From Raffaelea ambrosiae (lineage: Eukaryota > Ascomycota > Sordariomycetes > Ophiostomatales > Ophiostomataceae): 64,000 nt of DNA. The stretch is from positions 1,810,939 through 1,874,938 of the forward strand of contig PCDI01000001.1 in assembly GCA_002778195.1 (NCBI GenBank). Direction: 5' to 3'. The notes beneath the pieces are model-generated. The model was not told the DNA's origin. It worked only from the letters and a program-made list of their open reading frames with translations, and did no database searches. Numbering within the stretch: position 1 is the first letter of the stretch; each line of letters opens with the position of its first letter. The translations under genes were made by a program, and so were the position numbers. Shown in pieces: positions 45,757 through 55,852 of this stretch.

Positions 45757-47125
45757 ATGGCCAGCCCACAGTCAACGACGTCCCATGAGGACCAGTCCAA
45801 GAAGAACCTCGAGCAGATCACTTTCCGCTTCTGCGCCGAGTGCTCCAACATGCTTTACCCCAAGGAGGATGAAGATGCCCACAAGTTGCAGTTCACCTGC
45901 CGCACCTGCCAGTACACCGAGGAGGCCACATCTACATGTGTCTTCCGCAACGTGCTGAACAACGCGTCAGGCGAGACCGCCGGCGTCACGCAGGACGTCG
46001 GTTCGGACCCAACGGTTGGTGTTGCCTCATTTGACGTTGACACTGCTGCTGCTCCCTTTACCTCTGCCCCAACATGTGCCTCCTGCCCCCCATCACATTT
46101 CCAGGGCGTCTCCGGCGCGCCCATCATGTGTCTCTGCTGCGGCAGCGCGGTGGCTTGCCGTACGTGCGGTGTACAGCTCTACGTCGCGAAGACGACGACA
46201 ATGACAACGACATCGACGCGCGAGACAACGCCTTACGACACGGCCGAAGCGACCTACGATTCGGACATGGACATCTCTGAGCTCGATAGCCCAGAAACAC
46301 CCTCCATGGAGCTCGGCGACATGCTCGATTTCGACGATTTCTACTGCATGAACGACGACTTCGACGACTACGATGCTTATGCTGGTGATGACCTCCTTGT
46401 CACTTACCACCAGACATCGCTCAAAACCAACTGAGCAAACCACCAATTTTCTGCCATGGCTTTGCATCTTCTAGGACTGTCTAGGACTTCCATACCACGC
46501 TTCCGATTTTGGCTACGGGGCACAGAACACAGCATATATAGGAACCCTCACGGACCGCGCCCCCCTCCGAAATCCGCCACGCCGCGTCGATGACGAGCGA
46601 GCGAACGAACGGATAAACTCTCCGCGTCGGGCATTTTGCGAAATGAATTTCCCCACGCCCTGGCAGAGCCACAGGAAACGAGCAAGCCGAGATAGAAGAG
46701 GAGGAAGGAACCGTGTTGTTGTCTTTGCACTCACTTCACACTCCCCATACCTCTTCCTGAATCTCTGCTGCCTCTGAACTTCCTCGGGTCTCTCTGCCCT
46801 GTGCTAACACATGTGTCTGTTCCCACCGGAATTAGCTTCCGCGTTCCAACATGGTTTGCCCTGCCTGCAACCATGACGAAGCCGTGTTCTTCCAGTCGCA
46901 ACAGCGCAGTGCTGAAACAGGAATGGTGAGCCATGGCGTCTATTGGACTTTTGGTTGCTTTTTTTTTTTTTTCAAAACTTTAATTTCCTGTTATGGGTTT
47001 TCCTTAATTCTCGCTTGGCCTCTCTTAAACATCCCACCTGCTAACCACGGGACTTTGTTTCTGTCTCTTTCGCTCTCCAGAAATTGTTTTATGTCTGCTG
47101 CGAATGCGGTAACATTTTCCAATGA
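45757..47125 (+). CDS. RPB9: DNA-directed RNA polymerase II subunit RPB9
   Basis: Small zinc-ribbon subunit of RNA polymerase II, involved in start-site choice and elongation fidelity. Exons 45757-46014, 46836-46925 and 47081-47125 give 130 residues. The first ribbon is RFCAECSNMLYP ... CRTCQYTEEA; the linker is GETAGVTQDVGSDPT. Splicing of intron 1 restores the family motif SDPTLPRS exactly. The second, TFIIS-like ribbon is VCPACNHDEAVFFQSQQRS ... YVCCECGNIF. Intron 1 is 821 nt, long for this genome, with a weak donor (acg|gttggt). Its first 420 nt remain in frame (see separate entry). Intron 2 has a standard gtgagc donor. Confidence 0.92.
46015..46434 (+). CDS. In-frame open extension inside RPB9 intron 1 (retained-intron tail)
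   Basis: If intron 1 is not removed, the RPB9 frame continues for 139 codons to TGA at 46432-46434, giving a 225-residue product. It would keep the first zinc ribbon and lose the second. The tail begins VGVASFDVDTAAAP and has Cys pairs (TCASC, CLCCG, ACRTCGVQLY) able to form another zinc site. A Thr-rich linker follows, then a strongly acidic, aromatic-spaced end (DMLDFDDFYCMNDDFDDYD). An uninterrupted frame of this length with organised composition is unlikely for a neutral intron. Alternatives are a chance frame, or an ancestral gene fused by alternative splicing. Expression is not proven. Confidence 0.5.
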   Translation, partial: VGVASFDVDTAAAPFTSAPTCASCPPSHFQGVSGAPIMCLCCGSAVACRTCGVQLYVAKTTTMTTTSTRETTPYDTAEATYDSDMDISELDSPETPSMELGDMLDFDDFYCMNDDFDDYDAYAGDDLLVTYHQTSLKTN

Positions 47126-47702
47126 TGTAAGCGATATTTGACGAACGAAAGACTTTGTTTTGTTTTGTATTTCATATGCATCGGGAAGCGGACGACGTTT
47201 GGGATGAGCGAAAGCATTGTGTAGCATGGTCTATTCTTGGACATGTTTATTGTTTTGTATTTATGGATTTGGAGTTGGCAAGGAGTATTGGCGTCCAGCA
47301 GGACGATACACAATTCAGTGACTACAGTCTTCCTTTCTAGTCTATAGTTAAACACACGACCTCTTAGAAAAACCAGTTCTGTCACCACTCTGGAAATCTT
47401 ATAATATCATCTGTGTCTCTTGCACTTTTCTTTCGCCATCGCCTATGCTGAGATCCCCAAGATAATCCAACCAGGTGTTTTGCCTCGACCCTTGTGATGA
47501 TCGTGACCTTTTTCTTTCTTTTATTCTTCTGTCTTGGGAGATTTTTTCTTGTTTTGTTTTGTATGCCTCAAATTTCTTGACACTATTTATACAGCTTTTC
47601 GCTTTTGATATGACCCAACGCCGTAGTTTCCACTTTCGTGATATATACACATCCCCAACACCAGGATCCAATCCTCCACTCTTCTTGTATTTGTCCCTTC
47701 CT
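47126..47702. other. Convergent 3' region between RPB9 and uL14m
   Basis: 577 bp of T-rich, lower-GC DNA with no gene seen. Confidence 0.6.
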
Positions 47703-48231
47703 CTATGCGTTCATCGTAGCCATACTCAGAATCTTGCTCCACTTCTTCTTCCGCAGCTCCTGGCCCACCACGCCGTTCACCCGGCTGCCCACGGGGTCGC
47801 CCGACTTGTTGACCAGAACGCATGCGTTGTCATCGAACCGCACCACCTGCCCGTTTCGCCGCTGGACCGGGTATCGTGTGCGCACAATCACCGCATGCCG
47901 GATGTCACCACGCTTGACCTTGTTGGCGGCCGACACGCCCGACATGCCCTCGGCACTGGAACCCCGCTGTTTCTGGACCACGACGACGATGCGGTCACCA
48001 ATGCCGGCAAGGCGCTTCTGGCCGACGATCTGGACGCACTCGACGATGGCGGCGCCCGAGTTGTCGATGCAGTTGAGCATAGACTGTGGGGAGAGGCGAG
48101 ATGTGGTCAGCGTTTTCCGTTCCTACCGCCATCCAGTTGTGTTCCAATGTCTCTTGTGAACAGTTCCCTCCAGGCCCACGTCCCCCCCCCGCCCTACTCG
48201 TCCCCATTGCACACACCTTTAATTGAAGCAT
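47703..48231 (-). CDS. Mitochondrial large-subunit ribosomal protein uL14
   Basis: Component of the mitochondrial ribosome large subunit at the subunit interface. Exons 48231-48217 (15 nt, MLQLK) and 48083-47703 give 131 residues, close to the bacterial L14 length of about 122. Family motifs are MLQLKSMLNCIDNSGA, VGQKRLAGIGDRIVVVV, VKRGDIRHAVIVRTR, FDDNACVLVN and a GSRVNGVVGQELR-type end. The short ATG exon before the first intron completes the conserved M-x-Q-L-K start. Bacteria-like sequence with no additional domains points to the mitochondrial rather than the cytosolic (uL14/L23) protein. No separate cleavable presequence is seen. Confidence 0.93.
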
Positions 48232-49734
48232 CTTGACTGCCCACCCGAGTTAGAAACTGTGGGAATGGTGGAATGACTGGGGGGTCGTCGTTGTCGTCGG
48301 CGCGACTCGTCTCCAGCTCTCTTGCAGTTATCGGCTTGATCTCATCTCGTGTCTACCAAAAATTCTTCGGTCCCAATTCGTCCAAGCCGTAAAGTCATGA
48401 TTAGTCACCCATAAAAATCTCTAGCCAATCAATACGGGCCAGTGGATCCAGGAACATGGCATCAGCTCGGGTCACTATGCGCCCCTCCCACACGCCAATC
48501 GTGTCTGCATGGCAACGGGAAGGGGGAGGCTGGGGGTGCACTTTCCCTTTCCTGCCGTTGTTCAGCCCCCCGAATATTCGCAGTCTTAATTCCACGGTGT
48601 ACGAGTAGATATGCAGATTAATTAAAGTCTCTGTTGGTCGATGGCCCGGGATTCGTGCTGGCTGTTCCTCGCTTGTCTTTCATCTTTCGCTTCTAATGGG
48701 CTCGCCTTTTCCAGGTTGGCAAAGTTGGCACGATTGGCTTGACCGCAGGCGTTGCAGGCTTGCTGCTTCGGGAAAGACACCGTGGATTTACCTGCATCAC
48801 CCCTAGCCTTCCGATTGCTCGTTGTCTCTCCTTTTTTTTCGACAGCCAATCTTACGCTCGTTCCTTCCCTCTTGCGCAGGGCCTTGCGACTAAACCAAGT
48901 GGCCGGGTAGTCGCTACTGTCTCCCCCACTCCACACTCTTTCCTCATTTCGCTCGGACGCTCTCACAGTCCCTCTTTCCCTTTTCAAATATTGTCTAATA
49001 GCTCTGTTCTTTCCCTCCCAAACTTGTCTCCTTCTAAATATCTTTTATTACACCAAAATTGCTTCATTTTTTCCCTTCTCACTTTTTGGAGGCATGCCGG
49101 CTGCCACCACCATGGCCTTGTAGCATTGGCAAACACCTGCACCACGTCCAACAAACGTCGCCAGCGCCTCGCAAATCCACACCCCCCTGCGTTCGAACAA
49201 CGGCTTGGACCAATACCACCCTCCTCCCCCAAACCTCCTCCAGACAACGCTGGGGCGATCTGTGCTGGACCGCCTGACCCGTCCCTTCTTCCTCTTTGGC
49301 TCTCCCTTTTGTTATTTGCGCCCGTCGTTCCTCCCTCTCTCCGCAGCAGTCAGCTCTGACTGCCACACTCTCAAGTCGCCGCCCGCGGGCTACGCCGTTC
49401 TTTCCCTCGTTTTTGCGCATTTCGCTCTATTTTTGGCTCATCTTGGGGACTAACGTCTTTCTGTTTCCGTTCTCGTCTATCGTGGCCTTTTTCGTGTCTC
49501 TCTCTGTCCGCTCCTTCTTGTATTGAACATTTTCCTTTGTGTCTTGTGTTCTTTGTTCTAGCGATTTTCTGTTTGTTGTTTGTGGTCCACAGAAAACCTG
49601 TCTGCCCAATCTCTCGCTTGTTTCCCATCGCGACTCTTCTGTGAAAGCCGAGTCTTGTTCTTTTCGAGTTGCAGCCGTGTATTATTCCGCATTCGTGATC
49701 ACACCGCAGTGCTCTTTCCAGAGGACCCGTTGCC
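48232..49734. other. Divergent intergenic region uL14m / SET9
   Basis: 1.5 kb between two divergently transcribed genes. The half next to SET9 is pyrimidine-rich, as expected for a fungal promoter or leader. No further gene recognised. Confidence 0.55.
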
Positions 49735-52162
49735 ATGGCTCCAGTACGGTCTCGAGGCCAGCCGGCGAAGAAGCACCGGTTGACGCTGGCGCAATTGGCT
49801 TCGTACGATGACATCTTGACGGATGCTCTTGTTGACCATGTGAGTTTACGCTTGGCCCAGTCTTGTTCTCTTTGTGTTCCTCTTCACGACCCCCGTGGCC
49901 ACATGGTGTCTCCTTCCCCGGATCTGATGATCTAATGTCGTGCTGCAGGCCTTCTACTGGACAACGATCCCAAAGAACCGGCCGTCTTATTTGCCGTCCC
50001 GAGGCGTCAAGGAAGAGGAAATCTCCAAAATCATCCAGACACACCTGGTAGTCACCCCCGATCTACAGGTTGCGGAGGAAAAACTGCTTGCCACCAGCGG
50101 CTTGGGCAAGTTTTATCGTGCTTTGAAGACGGACAACGAGAAGGAGGACTTCCGCCGCCACCTGCGTCGCTATATGCAGGTCTACTTGCCAGACTGCCCT
50201 TTCGAAGTGTCTTCGACGAACCGCTACACCATCTTCCAGGAGGAGGCCAGCATAACGGCCCGCCGTTTCATCAAGTCCCACGAGACGATCAAGTACCTTT
50301 CCGGCATCCAGGTTGTCATCACGCCAGAAGAGGAGGCAGAGTTGTCTGAGAGGAAGAAGGACTTTAGCATTGTGGTCAGTTCCCGCAAGAAGGAGGCAAA
50401 TCTGTTCATGGGACCCGCCCGGTTCGCGAACCACGACTGCGACGCCAATGCCAGGCTGGTCACGACGGGCCAAGCTGGCATCGAGATCATTGCGACGAAG
50501 CCCATCAGCGTCGGAGACGAGATCACAGTAACATACAGCGAAAGCTACTTTGGTGATGACAATTGCGAATGTCTTTGCACGACCTGCGAAAAGAATCTGG
50601 TCAATGGCTGGGCACCTGCCGACGGCAGTGCGCCTGTAAAGCGGAGTATCGAAGACGCATTTTTGGGCGCGGCGCCTGGCTATTCTCTGCGGAAAAGAGA
50701 AGAAAGCGCCCTCAACCGCGGAAACTCCGAGACACCCTCCCTCACCCCGATTGCCCGACCAAAGGTTCGAAAGACCAGGCTTAAGAATACGACTCGGACG
50801 ACGGAGGCAACTCCCGCGACCCCAGATTTGGCGGAAGCCGGTACTCTTGATCGAAGCCGGAAGCGGGAAGCGGACATCTTAGCGACTCCGCCCGTGACAC
50901 CTGCCAAACGACAAAAGACAACTCTCGCGGAACAGATCGACGCCTTACAGCCGCTCTCCCTCCCATCCAGCTCCAGAAGCAGCTCAGTCGGCAACGCCGA
51001 AAGCCAGTTTTCCGAGGTCGAAACGCCGGTTTCTGGCAGCCCAGCAAACGACGATGGTGAAACAGTCTTGGTTATCCATTCTCCGAAGCCGACTCCGATT
51101 GCGCGAAGTATCCAAGTGCTACAGCAAGAAAAGGGACAAGTGAAAGAGGAGGACATTTGCGATACGCACAACCAAGCCCCGACACCTGAATCCCTCCCAC
51201 AGAGCGACAGCGACCTTTGCGATGCCGGTTCCATTGTCGTTGTGACCAGCCCGATGCAAGACTTGGAAGTAAAAGAAGCCCCGAGTCCGGAGATGTCAGC
51301 AGCCGCAGTGGATCTTCCCACACCCGACTCGTCAGCAGCTTCCGAGGAAGAATGCCAACTGGTTGCCATAACGCAGGAGGTCGCCCTTGACCCTGACTCG
51401 AGCTTGCCAACGCCACGGGCAAATAGAACCGCCAGTGTCGGCGCGAGCACAGACGACAATAAAACCGAGAAGGGGGGGGATGTCGAGGACAAGTCCGAGA
51501 CTTCAGTGAGACAGCGCGTGCCCGGAGACTACACTTTGACACCGCTTCTTCTGTCGGAACCCGAGACCGCGTGGGTGTTCTGTACAGTATGCTCCCAAGC
51601 GTTTTTGCAACATGATGCGTATTACACGCGGATGTCTTGCCCGCGTTGCGAACGCCACTCGAAACTTTATGGCTACATATGGCCAAAGACGGAACCAGAG
51701 GGCAAGTGGGACAAGGAAGAGCGCATCTTGGACCACCGACTGGTCCATCGTTTCCTTGATGCCGAAGACGAAGCCAAGATCCGTGGACGGAAGCTCCTTT
51801 CAACAAGGGCTGCAGACGAAGAGAGGTCGGCCAGTAGGAGGCCCACTTCAGCAGGTGGCAAGTCTGGTATGGGGTCGGGTATCTGGCGGAAGCTGAAGTA
51901 CATGACGGTCGATGATCAGCCCAAACCCAAGGAACAGCCCAAACGGAAGGCTGGCCAACCGGCCAAGCCGGCCAAGTCTAGCAATGCTGCCAAAGCGTCG
52001 GCGGCGAGAGCTGCCTCTGCCAAAGCAACCAAGTCGAAGCCAGTGAAGACTGTCCAGACTGCCAGCTCTGCTGCCAAACTGAACCAGGCAGCCAAGTCGG
52101 CAAAGGCAGCTAGCCGTAGCGGACGAGCTCTGAGAGCCAGTGCTAGGGCAGCTCGTGCTTGA
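49735..52162 (+). CDS. SET9: Histone H4-K20 methyltransferase SET9 (SUV4-20 family)
   Basis: Nuclear lysine methyltransferase for histone H4 Lys20. Exons 49735-49839 and 49949-52162 give 772 residues. The N-terminal Set9 helical region starts LTLAQLASYDDILTDALVDHAFYW, and the SET domain lies at about residues 110-250. It contains the cofactor-binding RFANHDCDANARL (Asn196/His197) and the catalytic-pocket GDEITVTYSESYFG, followed by a post-SET cysteine cluster (CECLCTTCEKN). A long disordered middle follows. A C-terminal Cys region (FCTVCSQAF ... SCPRCERHSKLYGY) and an RFLDAEDEAKIRG segment are typical of fungal Set9. The last about 80 residues are Lys/Ala/Ser-rich, with repeated AK and KPA steps like a linker-histone tail. 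Confidence 0.93.
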
Positions 52163-52673
52163 GAGTGGGCGGGGCTCACTTGTTCACTCGAGCAAGGACT
52201 ATTTCTTTCCAACCGTGGTGGCATCTAATACTACAGTTAATAGGTTCATCACTATAACGGGTAGTGGTAGAATTGGCGTCAGTTTCTTTTGTCTTGTATT
52301 TAGACGTTCTTTTTTGTTGCAGCAGAAGAGCGAAGGCGAGGGAGAGGAAGCGTGTGCGCATGTATTTGTATAAACAGGGAGAGATATAACTTTGTATTAG
52401 TATTTCGTAGTCTTGTAGCTAGCTATTGGTCGTCAACACATAAAAATACCAAAGACTTTGTTCATAGCCATACCCAGAACGACAGCCAAGAAGACCCTTT
52501 TGAACTCCCAAATGCACCCCGATGCAAGAGACCCGATCATCCCATCATCATAACCACCATTTCATGAGCCGTAGAATGAAGAGAAGAGATAATATGGGAC
52601 AGGAAACAAAGAAAGAAGAAGAAATGTGTTACATAAGCACGGAACAGAACAACGCCAACCTGTTTGTTCCTGT
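52163..52673. other. Convergent 3' region SET9 / Zn2Cys6 gene
   Basis: About 0.5 kb of lower-GC DNA between convergent genes; no gene seen. Confidence 0.6.
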
Positions 52674-52995
52674 TTACTGCGGCATATACCACTCGCCCGT
52701 TGCGCCATCAAAGTGATTCTCGGGAAAGCTGTCGAGCAGTGAGAAGGTGTCGAGGTCCATGGCAGCTGCCATGTTGTTGCTGTTGCTGTGTCCGCTGTCC
52801 GCTTGAGCAGTCGATGTGGCGGCAGCGCTGCCCGCAGCCATGCCGGCCGCCCCGCCGAACTCCATCGACACGTCACGGTAGGGAAACGCCGGCAGGTAGT
52901 TGCGCATAAAGAAGGCCGTATCGGCGACGGAAGGCGCTGCGGATGTCGGAATGGTGTTGGCGGCCGCCACAGAGGATGGTGGTGTTGTGGTCGCT

Positions 52996-53033
<38 letters not shown>

Positions 53034-55852
53034 CGTGGTAGGCGTTCCCCCATCCGTCGCCATCGTAGCCGTGCTCATCCGCACATCGCCGTGTACGCTG
53101 CTGCTGCCGCTGCCGCCACCGCTCATAAACATGGCTGTTCCAGGTGGTGGTGCCATCATATGGGGTTGCATCTGCTGGTGGTGCTGTAGGCGGTGCTGCT
53201 GCTGCTGCAGACACTCGTTGATAATGTCGAGGCTCCGCTGCGCCAGCGGACACGCCGTCATCCCCTCCTGCAGGGCGCGGGTAAACGTCTGCAGCTTGCG
53301 GTGGGCGCCCGCCGGGTCCGCGTTCTTCTTGACGTCCTGGACCATGATGGACGCCCCTGTGTAGGCGCAGTAGGCGATGAGGTAGGTGATGCGGCTGAAG
53401 CCAAAGGTGCGTTCCATCAGGAGCAGCAGCCGCTCGAGCGCGTTGGCGGCCTCGCGGCAGGCAGCGTGGTGGATGGGCGAGCAGTAGAAGGGGCGGTGGA
53501 GGAGGATAATGGTGGTATAGTAGAGGAGGCTGCGCAGCACAAAAAGAGGAGTCAGTCCTAGATGCACGGAGCATAGGGTAGGGCCTATACTGTCTGTCTC
53601 TCATGGACAGATCCCTTTTATAGATACGCGGAGCAGGCGTTGTATCTGTCTGTGTTCCCCCTGCACTTACTTCTGCGTCATTATATGCGGAGGACAACAC
53701 ACGTCGGGCAGGTGGTCCGGGTCCAGCCGGAGATGCGGCGCCGTGCGGGCCCGCCAGGTGTCCAGGCGCTGGCTGATGCCGTGCACAATGGCGCCGTCTA
53801 CGTCCGGAGCTCGCCGGCGGGAGTACAGCTGCAGGATGATGTCGCACAGGATCACCGCGAGGCGGCAGGAGTTCTCAAAGCACGAGATGGCGTGCGACGG
53901 ACCGGCCGGATAGGCTCCGACGGCGATGCGGCTGAGGTTCTGGGCGTTCTGGGCGTCGCCGTAAAAGGGCGTCCACGGTTCGTGCTCGGCGAGGTCGTCC
54001 ACTAGACAAAAGATGTGAGCGAGGAGTGGGAGAAGGTCGAGGGGCTCGAGGAGAGATTAGTTAGGAGTAATAGGAGGAGAGCTTACATAGTTCGGGGGAC
54101 GAGTCAAAAGGAAGGTCGACGAGTGTTGGCATGCGGCCCAGGTAGAGGCTGATGGCTCTTGGTTGGCATGTTAGTATATTTGTCTGTTAGGTTATGTTAT
54201 AGTTGCCATTCTTTTTTCTTTTTTTTTTGTGTGTGTTATAGAGCTGGCAAGAAGGTCAGGTCTGTGTCTCACTCACTTGTCCCAAAAGTAGCAGCTCCAG
54301 TATAGCCGTCGTCGGATCTCCAGGTCTTCCGCGTTTAGGTTGCCCAGGCTCAGCAGCTGCCCGCTGCTGCTGTGCTGCAGGCCCAGGTCGCTGACCATCC
54401 GGAAGGCCATGCCGCTGTACAGCCACGCCTGCGACACCCGCCCGTAGGCGAGGTCGCGCGCGCTCAGCTGGAGCAGGGCCTGCACCGTCGGGATGGCGCT
54501 GGGCCGGTGGATCTCGCTCGCGAGGAGCAGTCGGGCTCGTGTGATGAGGGCCTCGCCCGGGCCCGCAGCAGCCGGGGGGGTCTCCCCTGTCGCTGTTGTT
54601 GTTGTCGCCGTCATCGCTGTTGTCTGCTGGCCACGTCCGCCACCACCACCACCACCACCACCACCCTGACCACCACCCTGAAACCGCGCGGCATGCCCGC
54701 ACATGACCGTCAGAAGCAGCGGCGAGTAGTACTTGCCGCCCGTGGCCATGTCGCGCATAAACGCTGGGCGGTAGACCCACATGAACGTCGGCGCGATCCA
54801 GGCCCAGTGGATCTGCAGCAGCTGGGCCACGACGGGCCGCGGGATGTCGGTCTGCACTGCGGCGTTGCCCAGCGCAAAGTCCTCCCAGGCGCGCAGCTCG
54901 AGCGCCTTAGAGGTCAGCAGCGTGCGGACGTCCGACTTGGCCGCATCGGCACCGCCGCCGGCATCGTCGTACATGGTGATCGGGGAGTGGTGGTGGTGGC
55001 TCAGGGGCTGGTTGGTGATGGGCGGATGGTGGACGGCCGAGGTTGGGCCAAAGTAGGAGAGCTGTATATACGTTGTTAGCAGGCATTTTGTAAAAGAGTG
55101 GACAGCTAGCACAAAACGGGTTATATTCTTCATCGAACGTGTGGGCGGGCTCCCTATAATCAACTTGCCTTGCCACTGCTGTCCATGCTGATATCAAACA
55201 ACAAGTCGGACGGCCGGTCGATGGCCGGGCTCTGGGACTGGCTCTGCTGATGCTGATGCTGTTGCTGCTGGTCTTCCTGTGTGAGCAGAGTGTTTCCGGT
55301 GCCGATCGGCAGCATTGGCATGGTCCCCGGCATGCTGCTTCCGGACGTGGACCCAGCCTCCTCCTGCTTGGGCGAGATGGTGACGCTGCTGTGGCGGCTG
55401 TGATGTTGAGGCGGTTGCTGCTGCTGCTGCTGCTGCTGTTGTTGTTGATGATGCGAAACGCCGCCGACGCGCTGCAGCAGCGCCTGGTTCTGCTGCGTCT
55501 TTGCTTCCAGCGCTCTGCGAAGGTCGACAACCGTTTGTTCAGCCTCCTGCAGTCGCCGGGCCATGGCGACGATCTGAGACATCGGAGGCGGCTTCTCGTA
55601 GCGGCATTCGTCCTGGTAGACCTCACAGGTCTTGCACGTAGGCTGGGTGCCGTCGCAGCGTGTTTTGCGCGCCCGGCAGTTGGCGCAGGTGAGGCCCCGG
55701 TGTGTGCGTGTGGTCCGGTCGGACCGGGATTTGGCAGTGGAGGACGGGCCGCCGGCGGATGTGTCGCCGGCCGTCGGCGCACTACCAGCACCACTGCCAC
55801 CACTGCTGCTGCCGCCGGTCTTGCGAGACATCTTGGACCGGTGGCCGTCCAT
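52674..55852 (-). CDS. Zn(II)2Cys6 transcription factor with fungal-specific TF domain
   Basis: Nuclear DNA-binding regulator. Exons 55852-55169, 55061-54277, 54157-54087, 54001-53671 and 53529-52674 (minus) give 908 residues with every phase closing. The binuclear zinc cluster has Cys at 56, 59, 66, 73, 76 and 83 (CANCRARKTRC ... CKTCEVYQDEC), followed by a linker and leucine-type coiled coil (about 91-125). The middle homology region includes YWSCYFWDKAISLYLGR, with further conserved stretches DDLAEHEPW and TTIILLHRPFYCSP. Poly-Gln, poly-Ala (13 or more residues), Gly and His runs are frequent. The C-terminus is acidic and aromatic and may activate transcription. Intron 1 has a GC donor (aag|gcaagt). 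Its target pathway is not evident from neighbours. Confidence 0.92.

Noticed and set aside
46435..46835. TATA-like tatatagg in RPB9 intron 1 suggesting a separate downstream gene
   Set aside because: Exon 2 joins exon 1 to restore the RPB9 motif exactly, and a separate gene would encode only 38 residues.
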